Positions 12,247-24,640 of a DNA stretch of 64,000 bases are shown in pieces (position 1 is the first letter of the stretch; each line of letters starts with the position of its first letter). A program made the position numbers and the translations under genes. The notes under the pieces are model-generated. The model ran no database searches. It was not told the origin of the DNA and saw only the letters and a list, made by a program, of their open reading frames with translations. Source of the stretch: Gonatopus flavifemur (lineage: Eukaryota > Arthropoda > Insecta > Hymenoptera > Dryinidae). Where the stretch lies: contig JAFFJZ010000001.1 in NCBI GenBank assembly GCA_018340375.1, forward strand, positions 40,602,001 to 40,666,000, read 5' to 3'.

Positions 12247-12680
12247 GTAAATGATTTTTTCCATCTCAATTCATTTCTAAGTACACTGCAAAGAGGGATC
12301 TAATGATTTTTGATGACAAGAAATAACTTCAAGAACAAAGAGCGATTGTCATCCAGAATCTCAGAATACGGATATTAGAAATGACGAAAGCGAGTATTGG
12401 GGTGGGTTGGACTGATGAAAGAAATAATTTACCTAATAATAGTCATGCAGTGTATTTGTACTTATATTGTGATATCAACCTGTATTATGAATGATGAGCT
12501 ATCCTAAACACCGATGAATGAGAGAAAGATATAAAAAGAATTATCTTAAAGCATGAAAAAAGAAGCCCCTCATCAAAATATGACACAGTTTCAGTCTCAT
12601 ACGTACCTCGTTTATTACCAAGGATCTACTTCATTTGAAATCATTTGGAAAATCACAGCACTTAGGAATAACTAACTTAA
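12247..12680. other. AT-rich stretch with no gene recognised
   Basis: Nothing assignable was seen. It lies just 3' of the minus-strand coding-like stretch at 12681-12830 and could hold its 3' UTR, but no clear poly(A) signal was fixed. Confidence 0.35.
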
Positions 12681-12830
12681 TTATCTCCAATGATCCAACT
12701 CCGATGTTTCAGTAATAGTAGCCTTCTGTGTTTCCCCTCGTTCGCGTGGTGGTGGTTGGTCTCGTCCCGTGTTGTAGAATCCTAATAACGGAAATCGTTC
12801 TTTGCCCACAGCGAGGATCTCTCGTTAGCT
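12681..12830 (-). CDS. Possible coding exon, unrecognised
   Basis: On the minus strand a good acceptor (TTTTGTTACAG) precedes about 150 nt of higher GC and CpG than its surroundings. One frame stays open to a TGA at 12710-12712. Another, opening after an in-frame TAA just inside the acceptor, runs about 47 codons to a TAA at 12681 and reads as a hydrophilic Pro/Arg/Glu-rich tail containing GFYNTGRDQPPPRERGE. No family is recognised. It might be the last exon of a minus-strand gene, an untranslated exon or a conserved regulatory block. The frame conflict keeps confidence low. Confidence 0.25.
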
Positions 12831-15800
12831 CTGTAACAAAAAGTTCATGAATTTTGCATTAGTGAGCATTCTTTTTCCAAGATATATCCTTTGAGAACAT
12901 TAGACACATGTTGTATTTATTTGAAAATAAATGTAGATTGCCCTTTTATACAAGGAAGAAACACATTACATGAGAATGTTGTCGGTAATTTTTATTATAC
13001 AATCATTGTACTTTGCGTGGGACCCGTGTGTGATTTAGATGTCATTCCTTTCTTCACCTTCTTCAATTGACATTACCTTGTTTGAGAACTGTATTTCCAA
13101 CTGAATCATTGCTAATTGAAATGTAGGGTATTCGGTGAAAAAATGTTACAGTGTACTAATAAAAACCCTGATATTTATGATTACGTAATGTATACGGCAC
13201 TCATATAATAAACTCTATTGGAAGTTCATCGACGTGTGATGCTCATAAAAATCGCTTACGAATGAAATTCGATCTTTACACTGTGAAAATATGGCGGCGT
13301 TAGAAAAAATTCATGGTGTCATTCTGACACTTTTTCGTGTTATTCTGACCCCAATTTTGGAGTGGACTTGGATAAAATCCACGTTGTGTCAATTTTGTGT
13401 TAAACACTTTTTTTTACAATGTAATGTATTATCCAAACTATCACGAAAATCACAGTATGTACACTGTAAAAACAATTCCGGTAAATTTATCGCATTTCTA
13501 GATCCGAACAATCGATATATTAACCTTATTTTTTAATATGATCACCTAAATCTAAATAATTTTTGTAAGTTTTCCCTCGGGTCAATCGTTTTTACTAGCG
13601 TACAGAACCAACAGCAATCACGATATGTTTTTCTTTTGCATATCAAAACGACATTCAAATATCTAAACAATAACAATAGAGAACTGTTATTATTCCAAAC
13701 TAGATCTCAATCTCAGTCTTCGGAATATAAAAATTGTTAACTTTGATAAATTGTTAGGAATGAAACAGTATGATCACAATAAACGAGACAACAATGGCAC
13801 GCGTGAACTGAGATCAATGTAAAGATTAAATAGTTCTCCACATTCATCATCATGGAATTACTATTCACCTTTGGTACGATGTTGTGGATTGGAAATATTA
13901 TTGGATCTATCGAGAATTTCCAGTCTCTAACGCATGATGAATTCACAATATAGTCTGATAATATTGATCCCCTCCAACTTTGGAGGGGGGTTGAAGGATA
14001 TTTAATGTTGAAATATAGATATCTGTGTGGAAACAAAATGTAAAACGATCTGCCATCATGGATTGCTATGATGGGAAATAATTTTTCAGCTTTCAGCAGG
14101 TAAGGACCGGAGATCGGTTCCATTCCTCCCCACACAGCAGGGTCTCAACGCGATGCTAAATGATCAAGCGTGTTTTCTAATTTTATGGGTTAACACACAG
14201 TGTCGGTACTGAACCTCCTGCGGTACTACGGGTCTTAGAACTTTCACCTTGATCTACTGGACATCTCTATTATAATTCCTACCTCAATATTATAAAGCAT
14301 CGGGGAATCTTCATTTATCGAAATGGTTTTGGATGATTTCCAAAAAGGTAAAAGATCGAAATAGACTTTTTTTCCACACATACATATTGTTTGATTGTTT
14401 TTTATTGGCAATAATAGCGTTTGCAAACGAAAATATATTGAGTAATAAAATCAATTCCCACGACACTTGTTGCCTTATTTTAGTTGTATCGATATTGTGT
14501 GAAATTGTATAATCATGGCATTATTTGATGAAAGATAATGACGGAAAGAGAGTCTCAACACGCGCTGAACTCTTATTATGACCAACCGTTCGAAAGACTA
14601 TTATAGTATAGCCTTATATTACACCGTGAACTCACCGCATCGACTTCCTTGGTCGATGATGAGACTGCTGCAGCGGGATCGACACGTTTGATTCCATATA
14701 AGAAAACAACACTTGTGTGACGTATAAAAATGATGATTCGCCACAACATGGAACAAATAATTGGTTCTCGACGGTAACATTGTTTCAATACCCTCCATCC
14801 ACGTGAGACACAAATATCAAACACCATTTTTACTCCAACCAGAAATTTTCCTCTAAAGCGTGTTGTAATTTCATCACAAACATGAAGTCGTATCCGGTTT
14901 TCGTGTATGGGATCTTTTTTTTTGTATGAATAATGAATTCCAGGTGATCGGGATTATGAGAATTCGTTATTACTTAACATAAAAATGACCGTCGAAGAAT
15001 CCACTGAAGCAAAAATTCTATTTTTCGTACTTCCAATTGGATGTAACTCTAAGCAATTGCATGGAATAAGTAGCAGGTACAGTCTCACGATGAGCGTGTG
15101 CATTGATGAAAGATAATGGAACAAATCATTCGCGATTTTGTGCAGGAAGTTCAATTTCAAAGTATTTTGTACATTCCAAGATACACGAGGTACATAAGAG
15201 TTCTTCGTAAGAGTTCGTATCGGATCGTAGATGATATCGGGACGATATTCTGTTTTTTGTGTCTGAACTACAAATACATATATATATCAACAAAATAATT
15301 GCAATATACATTCGAATTTAATGTGAAATCCAAATGAGCGTATTGAAATTCATTATTCACCAAATGAAATCATGAATTACTTTGGAAAATTTATACTGCA
15401 TGTTCTGGTACCACTCTTATATTATTGTAACGGTTCACCGATATATCATAGTATCTCATCATTTAATGTTCCCTAACCACTTTTCTAGATATAATTAAGA
15501 CACGAATACAGTTGCGTGGATAATAAACCGTTAATCTTCATTTTGGTTATCCATTTTATGCTTGTTATAACAATATCTCTGATTGGTATGTCCTTAGCGT
15601 AGATGATTTATGTCTCAGCCATATATGATCAACTTATAAATAATGTACTAAACGATGATGATGGTTCACATGAATATATGGTATAAATACATGAAGGGTA
15701 TAATTTTGATGATTTTGTTACTTTAGGAAACCCTGTAAACAACATCCTTGCGAACTTGCGTTTTGCAACATCCACTCGCAAAAATACCAGCAGTTACCTA

Positions 15801-15967
15801 AGGACGTTAGTTAATTTTTGTCTATAATGGAAAAAAGAAATTGATGTTCATTTATGAGATTCACGCATAATCACTACAATTTCAATCAAATTAGTCGGAG
15901 GTTTTTCAGATGCATTATGAAAATTTCATCCCCGGGAACTTCGTTCAAAGTAAAATCCGGCAACAAA
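12831..15967. other. AT-rich stretch, nothing assignable
   Basis: Both strands carry only short frames with no domain or splice context. I see no clear foldback element, tRNA or other RNA gene. Confidence 0.4.
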
Positions 15968-16178
15968 TTAAGGGTAACCCGTAGACTCTAGAGTTACTAG
16001 ATCTCTCTACCCAAAATACTCGAAGGTAATTGGATAAAATGGAAAAACTCAACCAGCCAAACCTTCCTTTGGTACGGAACAAGTTCCGACTGGTTGATTT
16101 TTTCCATTTCATTCAATTATCTTCGAGTATTTTGGGTAGAGAGATCTAGTAACTCTAGAGTCTACGGGATGCCCTTAA
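15968..16178. repeat. TTAA-bounded foldback element, copy A of three
   Basis: The left end TTAAGGGTAACCCGTAGA pairs with the right TCTACGGGATGCCCTTAA. The arms carry CTCTAGAGTTACTAGATCTC and its inverse and extend almost to the centre. Both ends carry TTAA, the target typical of piggyBac-type elements. There is no transposase, so this is a non-autonomous copy. Confidence 0.8.
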
Positions 16179-16394
16179 GGCGATTCACTACAAGCCAAGT
16201 TACTAGATCTCTCCCCCCAGTTTTCTCAGTAATCAATGAATAGAATCAATTTGAATGAGGGGGTGCATCTTCTTAGGCTATTGAAAAAAATGCAGCTACT
16301 CATTATTTTTCATTTTATGTGTTCGTTTCTGAGAAAACTGGGGGGAAAAATTTGGAATCTAGTAAATTTTGCAGGGAGTAATGAATCCCCTTAA
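16175..16394. repeat. TTAA-bounded foldback element, copy B of three
   Basis: It shares the TTAA at 16175-16178 with copy A and the TTAA at 16391-16394 with copy C. Its arms carry GTTACTAGATCTCTCCCCCC then CAGTTTTCTCAG on the left. On the right are CTGAGAAAACTGGGGGG and GAATCTAGTAAATTTT. Confidence 0.8.
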
Positions 16395-16614
16395 GGGCAT
16401 TCATCAGAGGCAAAGTTACTAGATCTCTCCCCCCAGTTTTCTCAACGATTAATGAATATAATCGATTTTAATGAGCAGGTGCATCTTCTTAGCATATCAA
16501 AGAAAGTACAGCTACTCTTTATTTTCCATTTTATTCGTTCGTTTCTGAGAAAACTGGGGAGGGGGGCGATTTAGGAATCTAGTAACTTTTTGGGAAGGTA
16601 GTGAATGCCGTTAA
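16391..16614. repeat. TTAA-bounded foldback element, copy C of three
   Basis: Closely related to copy B, with the same CTCCCCCCAGTTTTCTCA block on the left and TGAGAAAACTGGGGAGGG on the right. It ends GAATGCCGTTAA. Copies B and C share the interior words GGTGCATCTTCTTAG and CAGCTACTC, so they are recent relatives; copy A shares only the outer arm. Confidence 0.8.
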
Positions 16615-16701
16615 GACGTCGATCTATATACTGAGGAAAAAAAGCATTCCTGCGCAGCGTCCGGAAAACGATGATTCATATGCAAAAAAGAATTTCGAAT
16701 T

Positions 16702-17160
16702 ACACGGAGAAAATCCTACGATACTGAGTACTGTAGTTCACACGACTAGTTCGTGTTATAAAACAATAATATGCAAACAATCCTGGTTACTGTAGCAAAT
16801 ACGAATTAGTCGCATTTCTACCCTACGGAGTCGTGTAATCAGAAGACTCTGTAGTTTAGCACAGAGAAAAGGGAATAGTGATAATCACTAAGCGAATAGT
16901 AAAATGTGGACAAACCAAACTGTGCAATCAAAAAAACTAAACGCCTCAATAGAAATTACGATACACTTAGTTGAACAATTCATTAACTGTAGGGATCAAA
17001 TGTTTGGTCCGTCCATATTTTACTATACCAGTTTTCTTCGTGAGGCACACGAATGATTCGCATTCACTACAGTAACCAGGATTGTTTGCATATTATCATT
17101 TTATAACACAAACTAGTTGTGTAAACTGCAGCACTCAATAGTGTAGGATTTTCTCCGTGT
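16702..17160. repeat. TACACGGAGAAAATCC foldback, first of a pair
   Basis: The left end ACACGGAGAAAATCCTACG and right end GTAGGATTTTCTCCGTGT are inverted. The arms continue through ATATGCAAACAATCCTGGTTAC and its complement. TA flanks both ends, consistent with a TA target duplication. Confidence 0.75.
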
Positions 17161-17170
17161 AGCCATCAAT

Positions 17171-17588
17171 ACACGGAGAAAATCCTACAATACTGAGTAC
17201 TGTAATCGACACGATTGCACTGTTAAAGAATTAACACCGAATTGATGGACTTATATACACACCGGGATTGTGTGATAATTATACTCCGATTGGTATTAAT
17301 TTCTAAAATATAACACAAATCTGTGTAAAATCAACACAAATCGAAAATAAAATTCTAACACAGAATTGATGGACGCATATACACACCAGAAAGTGGTTAC
17401 GGGAGGTCAAATTTCTAACAGTGTGGCTCGTGTTATGGAAAAAAAATCCTACTAACACTGCTGGATACTGTAGTAACACGACTGGTTTGTGTTACCACAG
17501 TAACCAGCAATGTTGAAATCATTTTTTTCCATAACACGAGCCAGTTGTGTCGGCTACGGTACTCAGTATTGTAGGATTTTCTCCGTGT
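17171..17588. repeat. TACACGGAGAAAATCC foldback, second of a pair, with insert
   Basis: Same ends as the copy at 16702-17160, starting only 10 nt after that copy stops. Another element at 17218-17420 interrupts the left side. The centre holds its own palindrome, with TTATGGAAAAAAAATC near 17434 and its inverse near 17540. Confidence 0.7.
17218..17420. repeat. Nested CACTGTTA-ended element with internal direct repeat
   Basis: Ends are GCACTGTTAAAGAATT and AATTTCTAACAGTGTG. Inside, GAATTGATGGAC followed by a TATACACACC block occurs twice as a direct repeat (about 17237 and 17361). It is inserted in the foldback at 17171-17588. Confidence 0.55.
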
Positions 17589-19438
17589 AGGTGCTCGCCG
17601 GATGTCAACTATTCGCGTCCAAAGCACTGCTGAGTCAAATAGTTCTGGATGCAAGGTAGTTGATATCTGGTGAGTACCTAGTGATGGCTAATTTGGAATT
17701 TCTTTTGGATATGAATCATCGCTGTCTGGGCGCTGCACAGTAATGTTTCTTTTCCTCGGTGTAGATGCTCTATAGATGTGAAAATAAGTGACATGAGATT
17801 ATGAGATACCCTTTCCCTCAAAGTTGCATATAATCGTATAATGAATCATCGAAAATTGACCTAACGAAGATTTCTAGTTGCATCTCTGACCTTTCAACAA
17901 TCTCGAATATTCTCTTCTTATGTAGTTTATAATATTACCGTATTAATATAAAATTGTTTATGAGAAGGAAAGATAGATTAAAAATTCAACATTCAGTATG
18001 AAGTTAGTGAATGGAAGAATGAATTTCTCCACTGTATAGGTAATCTAATTTTAATGCGTATGCTGCAATTTTTGCAATTATTATAAACGAATTCATACAT
18101 TTATCAACTCTCCCATTCAAAGCACAACATTCATATCATATATTACAATTTTGTATCCAATCTTTGCTCTTTATAACATGATACGGTAGATAAATTAGTT
18201 GTTATATGAGGCCAGTTTAACAATGTACGAAAAAAAATGAGTGTCTAATGAGCTTTTCAACTACCAATAATTCCTTACGTGAGTATTTATTCCTCTCAAA
18301 ACCTTGTTCATAAAATAATTTCGAAATAACTTCTTTGAATCATGCGAATACTAACCGCAGCAATTGATCAGCCACTGCGACTATATTACGTTCGTTCATC
18401 AACTGTTACAATAAACTATTTTTATCGATGTGATGAATGGACAGATTTTTCACGCGGAATTTAAACTTCTTCAAGGAATAAAAACATTTTTCTGAATATC
18501 ATTTTGTTTTCTATGATAATTGATTGAACAGTTGCGAGAGAGGGAATTGAATAACAGATCACATTAATGGACAAATCATTGTAACGCGTATATATAATCA
18601 ACGAGGCGAATCTGAAATGTGCGTAATGTATCCAGAAGTTTACAGTGTGTTATGCAGATACTGCATATCCGCAGTAATAACCGGCACGAAACATAAGCAT
18701 GTAATATCACAAACGGGAAGCAAAAACTTCTCGACACGTGATGTTTTTACTCGACCGAGTAAATTTGCAAAGTTAGAAAAAGTTATTTTATGATCTTTCT
18801 TTGTTGAAATGGTCTTGCTCAACGACACATCAAACGGATTTTTGTAACACTTGGCATTATTTCCCTTCGTTTTCTTCAAAGAATACGTATATCTCATACC
18901 CTATATTATATTTTTTCATTCTTTTTATTTTGGGTTTTTAAATTTTTTTCAATATTTTATTTATTCAATATTGATATTTATCATTTTTCAGGATGATTTT
19001 TTTTCAAAATCAACTGTTTTGGTGTATTCTTACGCGTAGAATACGAATCTGACAGTTAACAAATGTGAAAAACAAAAAAAACTGGCCAGAATGATTTCAC
19101 AGTTCCTCACCAAAGTCCCAATTCCTAGAGAAGTTATGAGAATTTTGTTATACTTTCTCTAAGAATTGGAATTTGATGGAAAATTATGAATAATTATGAG
19201 ATCATTTCTTCCAGGGAAAGTCAACGCACACACCAAATCCATTTGAAAGAGAATGTATCATTGAATCATTGGAATGTGGTTGAAACTGCAAATTGAAAAA
19301 GCATGTCTTTACGTTGAATTTAATTTGAAGATTTCAAATATACACTATAAGCACATCATACAAAATCCTGTCTTAAGAAATGATGTTTTGGATTTGGTAT
19401 ACAATTTTTATACACAATATATTTCAAATTTATAACCA
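17589..19438. other. AT-rich stretch with no gene recognised
   Basis: Only short frames without domains. Poly-T and AT-rich tracts are frequent near 18900-18990. No RNA gene was seen. Confidence 0.4.
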
Positions 19439-19630
19439 TGGTATAAAAGTTGTATGCGGATCGAATTTTACGGGTGTATTCTGCAGCCAAATTGTGATAA
19501 TTTTCCGTAGTAAACATTTTTTCTGAAGCTTAGATTTTGAGACATAAGCATGTTCAGATTCCTCTCAAAATCCAAATAACTCGACAACATTGTGTGCTAC
19601 AAACTTCAGTTGTAAAAATTGAAAAAAAAA
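19439..19630. repeat. Diverged half copy of the 24641-25218 element
   Basis: It shares, in order, GTGTATTCTGCAGCCAAA, TAATTTTCC, TTTTGAGACATAAGCAT, CAAATAACTCGACAAC and GTGTGCTACA with the left arm of the large foldback at 24641-25218. The right arm is absent, so this is a decayed partial copy. Confidence 0.6.
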
Positions 19631-19898
19631 ATAATTAAAATAAAAGAATGTTGTATAAAATTCAAAAATTCTTCTTCTCGGGATACCAATGATCACTAAC
19701 TTGCATTAATCAATTTAAATCCACTAGCAGAGTTTCTTGATAGAAACCTTGCTATTTCTATGAAAAAATCCTTAGTTTATTGATTCTCACGATTTACACA
19801 TACCGTACGGGATTAAGCATAACCTGGAATCAAAATTCATAATAATAATTACCAATGAATCGGAAAAAATTTCATATACAATTCGATATAACATAGTT

Positions 19899-20125
19899 AC
19901 ACGGAAAAAATAATTTAGCTGCAGCAGCTAAGTAGCTAGCACGGACACGGACAGCCATTAAATTGGCTCCTGCAGCAAAATTTTAGCTGTGACAGCAAAA
20001 AAATTTGCATTTGTAGTTAATTTATTTGCGGTAACAGCTAAAATTTAGCTGCAGAAGCTAATTCAATGGCTGTCCGTGTCCGTGCTGGCTACTTAGCTGC
20101 TGCAGCTAAATTATTTTTTCCGTGT
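19899..20125. repeat. GCTGCAGC-rich foldback element
   Basis: The ends ACACGGAAAAAATAATTTAG and CTAAATTATTTTTTCCGTGT are inverted. The arms carry CTAGCACGGACACGGACAGCC and its complement, with AGCTGCAGCAGCT near each end. TA flanks both ends. The next element starts about 2 nt later. Confidence 0.8.
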
Positions 20126-20127
20126 AG

Positions 20128-20395
20128 GGGGCGTCCATTAATTACGTGAGGCATTTTTGAGAATTTTTTTGACCCCCCTCCCCCCTGGTGAGATTTCGTA
20201 AGATTTTCCGCAATTCCCTCCCCTGATCTCACGCGAGATTTTTCAAAATTTGTGTCTTGGGTGTAAATGTGTTGGATTATTAAAAAGAAGTAAAAACACA
20301 ATTCGTTCTATTACTTTTATTCAAGACTAGCAAAGACTAGTATTTGAGAATATTACTTCCCCCCTTGAACACTTCACATAATTAATGGACGCCCC
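20128..20395. repeat. GGGGCGTCCATTAATT element
   Basis: Terminal inverted repeats are GGGGCGTCCATTAATT (left) and AATTAATGGACGCCCC (right). The left side is followed by ACGTGAGGC and a run of GACCCCCCTCCCCCC. It resembles a widespread insect non-autonomous DNA element type, but I cannot name the family. Confidence 0.7.
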
Positions 20396-22656
20396 TTTAT
20401 TTACGATTTATATAGAAAAATTTTAGAAAATTGAATTCTATGAATAAAATTGTAGATGATCTGTGTGAACAAACTATCTGTTGATTGATATTCGAATCAT
20501 GTTTTTGAATCTAAAGTTCATTCTTTATCATCCAATGGATCAATTAAGACTAAACTAATCATCAGATTATGTACAGTTACTCAGACAAATTTTCCACGCT
20601 TTTCATTATGTTAGAGAAATCGATGCGATACTTTCTTTTCATTAAAAGTGAATTACATTCTCGAATATGGTCGAGAAACTATCTATAATTTCACAATCAG
20701 GTGTTGTTCATATGAATTTCTTTCAACTTTTAGAAAATCTCATCTCGATATCTATTGTTTCATAGTTAATATTCATAATTTACCCGTTCAAATGTTGTTT
20801 GATCAAATTAAGATTAGCGAGCATGGTTATAAAATGAAAATGCCTAGATTCTTCGCTAAGCGCTGAATTCTTCTGAATTACGTATGCAAAGTTGAAACAT
20901 TGGATCAAAAATGTACAAGAATGAAAAAAATATCAATATTGCATTCAAATTATTATGCATTAAAAAATATTCAATCCAACATCAATGAAATTAATTTCTT
21001 CTTTGATTTACCAAATTTCAATGACAATTCCAGCTGTTATTGAAACTGTATTGACATGTCTCCTCAGAACATTGTACGGATATTTTGAGAATATTTAAAA
21101 GAGTCCCATTCGAATGTTATGAAAATATCTCATGGATATTTATGCAAAGAGGAGAAGTTTAGAATCAAATTTATTATGGGATTCCAATAGAAATCGCTAC
21201 AAAACGTTGCGAATTCGATTAAGGTTTCATTGTCATTTCATACACAGAGAGAATTTAATTCGAAAAATTACCATGAAATTTCAGTGATCGAGGGACAAGT
21301 AGGAATTTTTTAAGAATATCACTGTGCATTTTGTAAAACTTGTAGAAAATATCATTTTCAACTGTTCAAACGCTCACTCATTTTCACAGGCTGCACAGTA
21401 ATTTTTTGAAAAGTTTGTTCTTGTCCTTCGATTACTGGAATTTCACGGTAATTTTTACAACAAAATTCTTTGAGTGTAACAATTTGCATTGTAAGGTCAG
21501 CGGAAGGGAAAAAATTTGCAAAATTATATACAATTCATACATAATTCAATATAGTTTATATATAAGTTATATTATATATAATTATATACAAATTATATAT
21601 AATTTTGAGAAATTTTCCACTTAGGAGTTTGTTCTTCAGTTACAGAGTACCATAGTAATTTCAACCCTACATTTTTCTAATTGTGCATCTTGTATAAAAT
21701 TTGCTAGAATATCAATTGGAGTATGTATTCTTTGAGAATAATTTCATAATATTTTAGGTACTTGAGCGGCATATGTAATGGATAATGAATAATAAAAATT
21801 TGATACCTTTATAATTTCATTATTTCGACGCATTATACCTGTGATATGGATGGTATAAAAGCAGACACTACAAGGACAAAAAATGCACGAACAGCAGAAT
21901 GTGTGTATGACAGTTCAACGCTCCATGTATGAAATTTAATGCAAGTGGAAACTCTACATACGCGAAGATGAGGTTCGTTTCAGAACTTTTCATGTAAATA
22001 TAATTATACTTCGCAATACCTGCATTAATGTAGCCTCACACAGCTCAAAATTCTCAGAGAATCTTTTGATCCAATTGTAAATAAATTCGAGTAATTTCAG
22101 ATTAATTTTACAAAGCAGGAAACCAAAACCTGTAATAACATTGTCAACATTTTTATAGAATATTCATGACCTGTTATTATTCCACATGAGTTTTATTGTC
22201 ATTGTTATTTCAGAATTAACATCGAAAGACTTCGACGTACCATTTCAAGGAAACTGGTTCGAAAAACATATCATGATAATGAATCATCTCCTGTAGATGC
22301 AGAGAAACATGTTGCAATCGGTTTCGTGAATGAACATAAATTCTGTAAATGATAGGCTAATCGTTTTCATGTAGGTCAGGTGTACCAAAAAAATGATATT
22401 CCCAATAAGAACAAAGTAGATAATTGGATATGTAGGATTAAATTTATTCTTCATAATAGTAGACTTCATCTGAACGAGCACAGGTTTTCGCTGTAATTAT
22501 TATAAAAATCATTGATTTATTATCGTGAATAAATTTCGTCAAGGTTACATCGTATCTCAGTTATATTCTTGTATTTTCATTTCTTTCGTATAAAAATTAT
22601 GCATGCATCATTAGTACACATGAAAGCAGAATTTGAAGGAGAGAAGTGAGAATTCG
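20396..22656. other. AT-rich stretch with TATA-rich tract
   Basis: No gene was seen. At 21530-21605 TATATAA/ATTATA units form a low-complexity tract. A plus-strand frame spans it but has no protein-like character. Confidence 0.4.
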
Positions 22657-22877
22657 TTAACCCGCATCCGTCCCTCGTATCAATTTGATACAAAATGCAA
22701 TTTTGTTCATATCTATACCAAAGATTCTGTTCATCCAATCATGATACTATCCAAGTATAATACAAAAAACAGTTCATAGATTAATCTTTCACAATGTCCA
22801 GAGGCTGGCGACCTATGCATCAATTCATACATAAAAAATAAATTTAGTTGAACAAATGAGGGACGGATGCGGGTTAA
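22657..22877. repeat. TTAA-bounded element with CCCGCATCCGTCCCTC ends
   Basis: The left TTAACCCGCATCCGTCCCTC and right GAGGGACGGATGCGGGTTAA are perfect 20-nt inverted repeats, including the TTAA target. The interior is about 180 bp, not palindromic, with no coding frame. This looks like a piggyBac-type non-autonomous element. Confidence 0.85.
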
Positions 22878-23887
22878 ATAGACGAGAAAATTTACTGAAA
22901 TATGCTTAAATAGAGATATCAACAGCTATTGTCTGTGATTTAAGAACGAATATGTTGAAGAACCCTGTATTTTGTGGAGAATGAGTGTGGATGTGGCCCA
23001 AATCAGATTATCGACATGATCAAATTTTTATGAAGAAGCACTTAAACAGTAGAATTCGATTTTCTTCCGCCTGATTTCTTTGTTCTAGGGCTCCGCACGA
23101 GACTCGCGTCAAAGAAAGATGAAATACTTACCAATAATTATTCCAATCTCTTGTAATATTAAGATGATGAAGATAATTTGAGAGTATAAACGGAATCAAC
23201 GGAATTGGGTGGAACTTTGATCATTCGAACACAATTATCAGATACATGTCAAAATATGCAACGAGACCTGCAACGAGACCTGCACCGAGACCGATATCGA
23301 GACTAGTTCCGAGACTGGGAGAATATCTCAATTATCCTCTACGACGAAATCGGAATTCTATGTGATTTGGTTATACCTTAGGTAGAAGTTGAAGTTCCGT
23401 TCAAATTTTTATGTCTAAAATTCTTAGAACAAGAAATATAGATCATTTTTCAATTCAAGACGAGAGTCTCGTTCGAAGCCCTACTCTGTTCAACCGGTGG
23501 CAAGGAGGAGGATTGAAACAGAAGTGAGACGGAAAAAAATCGAATGCTCACTGTAATTTCTTCCTGACAAAAGTCTGCAAGTTCATTATAAGTGCTTTTG
23601 ATGAACCTTAAACTAGCGACCGAAATCTACTGACTGACTACTGTAATTTTTTATATCATCGTTTCATTAAATATTTTGAATAGCCAAACCGGAAAGCTGT
23701 AAACCACTGAATCAATTTCAGTGATGAAAAATATTCGAATCAAGCCCACTTACAAGTTACGACAATCAGCTGCTAGCTTTCAGCCACGAGTTCCAGCTCT
23801 ATCCGCTTTGAGAGATTCCCACACTTGGAGAAATGAAATTATTTAATTTTACCAAAAGAACCCAACAATTATTTCATGGTCATTGAT
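22878..23887. other. Stretch with no gene recognised
   Basis: A short tandem run of GAGACCTGCAACGAGACC-like units lies at 23263-23315. At 23827-23887 the words GAAATGAAATTATTTAATTTTACC then AAAAGAACCCAAC match one arm of the foldback at 34249-34409, so it is a half copy. Otherwise nothing. Confidence 0.4.
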
Positions 23888-24120
23888 ACACCGAGAGAGA
23901 AACCAAGCTCTAAACGCATGGGAGCACTTCACGCTTCTAATGCATTTAGTACAACGTGCGTTTAACGCATGAGCCTACGCTTTCAACGCACAAGCCCATG
24001 CTTTTTGAGTATGACTCCCGTGCCTTCTAAGCATTTTACCGTGCGTTAAAAGCACGTTATAAGAACAGCTTCGAAGCGTTAAGCTCCCATGCGTCTAAAA
24101 CTTGTTCCTTCTTTCGATGT
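23888..24120. repeat. Foldback element rich in ACGCATG/CATGCGT
   Basis: The left ACACCGAGAGAGAAACCAAG pairs imperfectly with the right CTTGTTCCTTCTTTCGATGT. The arms continue through TAAACGCATGGGAGC and GCTCCCATGCGTCTAA. Variants of the word CGCATG/CATGCG, and of AAGCAC/GTGCTT, fill the interior. Confidence 0.65.
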
Positions 24121-24267
24121 ACCAAAAATATAGGTATATGTAACTAAATTGGTAGCTACAATTTTTTGTCATCGCTAATAATAAAGCTTGCCAGCACAAA
24201 GCTTTCAGAACTATTGAAAATGAACAAAGTTAAATATATTTAGTAGTAATCATAATCAATGATGTAT

Positions 24268-24610
24268 GCCCTGGTGAAGAAAGCTTCTCTGAAAATTTCT
24301 CTAAATTCCACTGGAAAACTCTGAGAAATACTGAAAAAATCTATAAGAATCTGAAAAACTCTGGAAACCTATGAAAATTTCTTCAAACTCTGAGAAATCT
24401 TGAAAACCTTTGAAAATCTCTGGAAATTTCTGAAAAGCCGAAAACTTATCAGGTACGTTTTTCCACTGAAAATTTTTCTGAATATCTATAAATATCTTTG
24501 AAAAACTCTGAATTTTTCTGGAAATCCCTGAGACTCTCTGTGAAACTACGAACGCCTCTGAAATTCTCTGAAAATTTCAGTGATTTTCAGCAAAATTTTT
24601 CCACCAGGGT
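24268..24610. repeat. CCCTGGTG-ended element filled with CTGAAA words
   Basis: Ends are GCCCTGGTGAAGAAA and TTTTTCCACCAGGGT. The interior is a degenerate array of (T)CTGAAAA(T/C)TCT units, mostly in one orientation. A shorter relative lies at 63867-63963. Confidence 0.6.
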
Positions 24611-24640
24611 GGTGGTTATAAACTTCAAAAATTGATCAGT

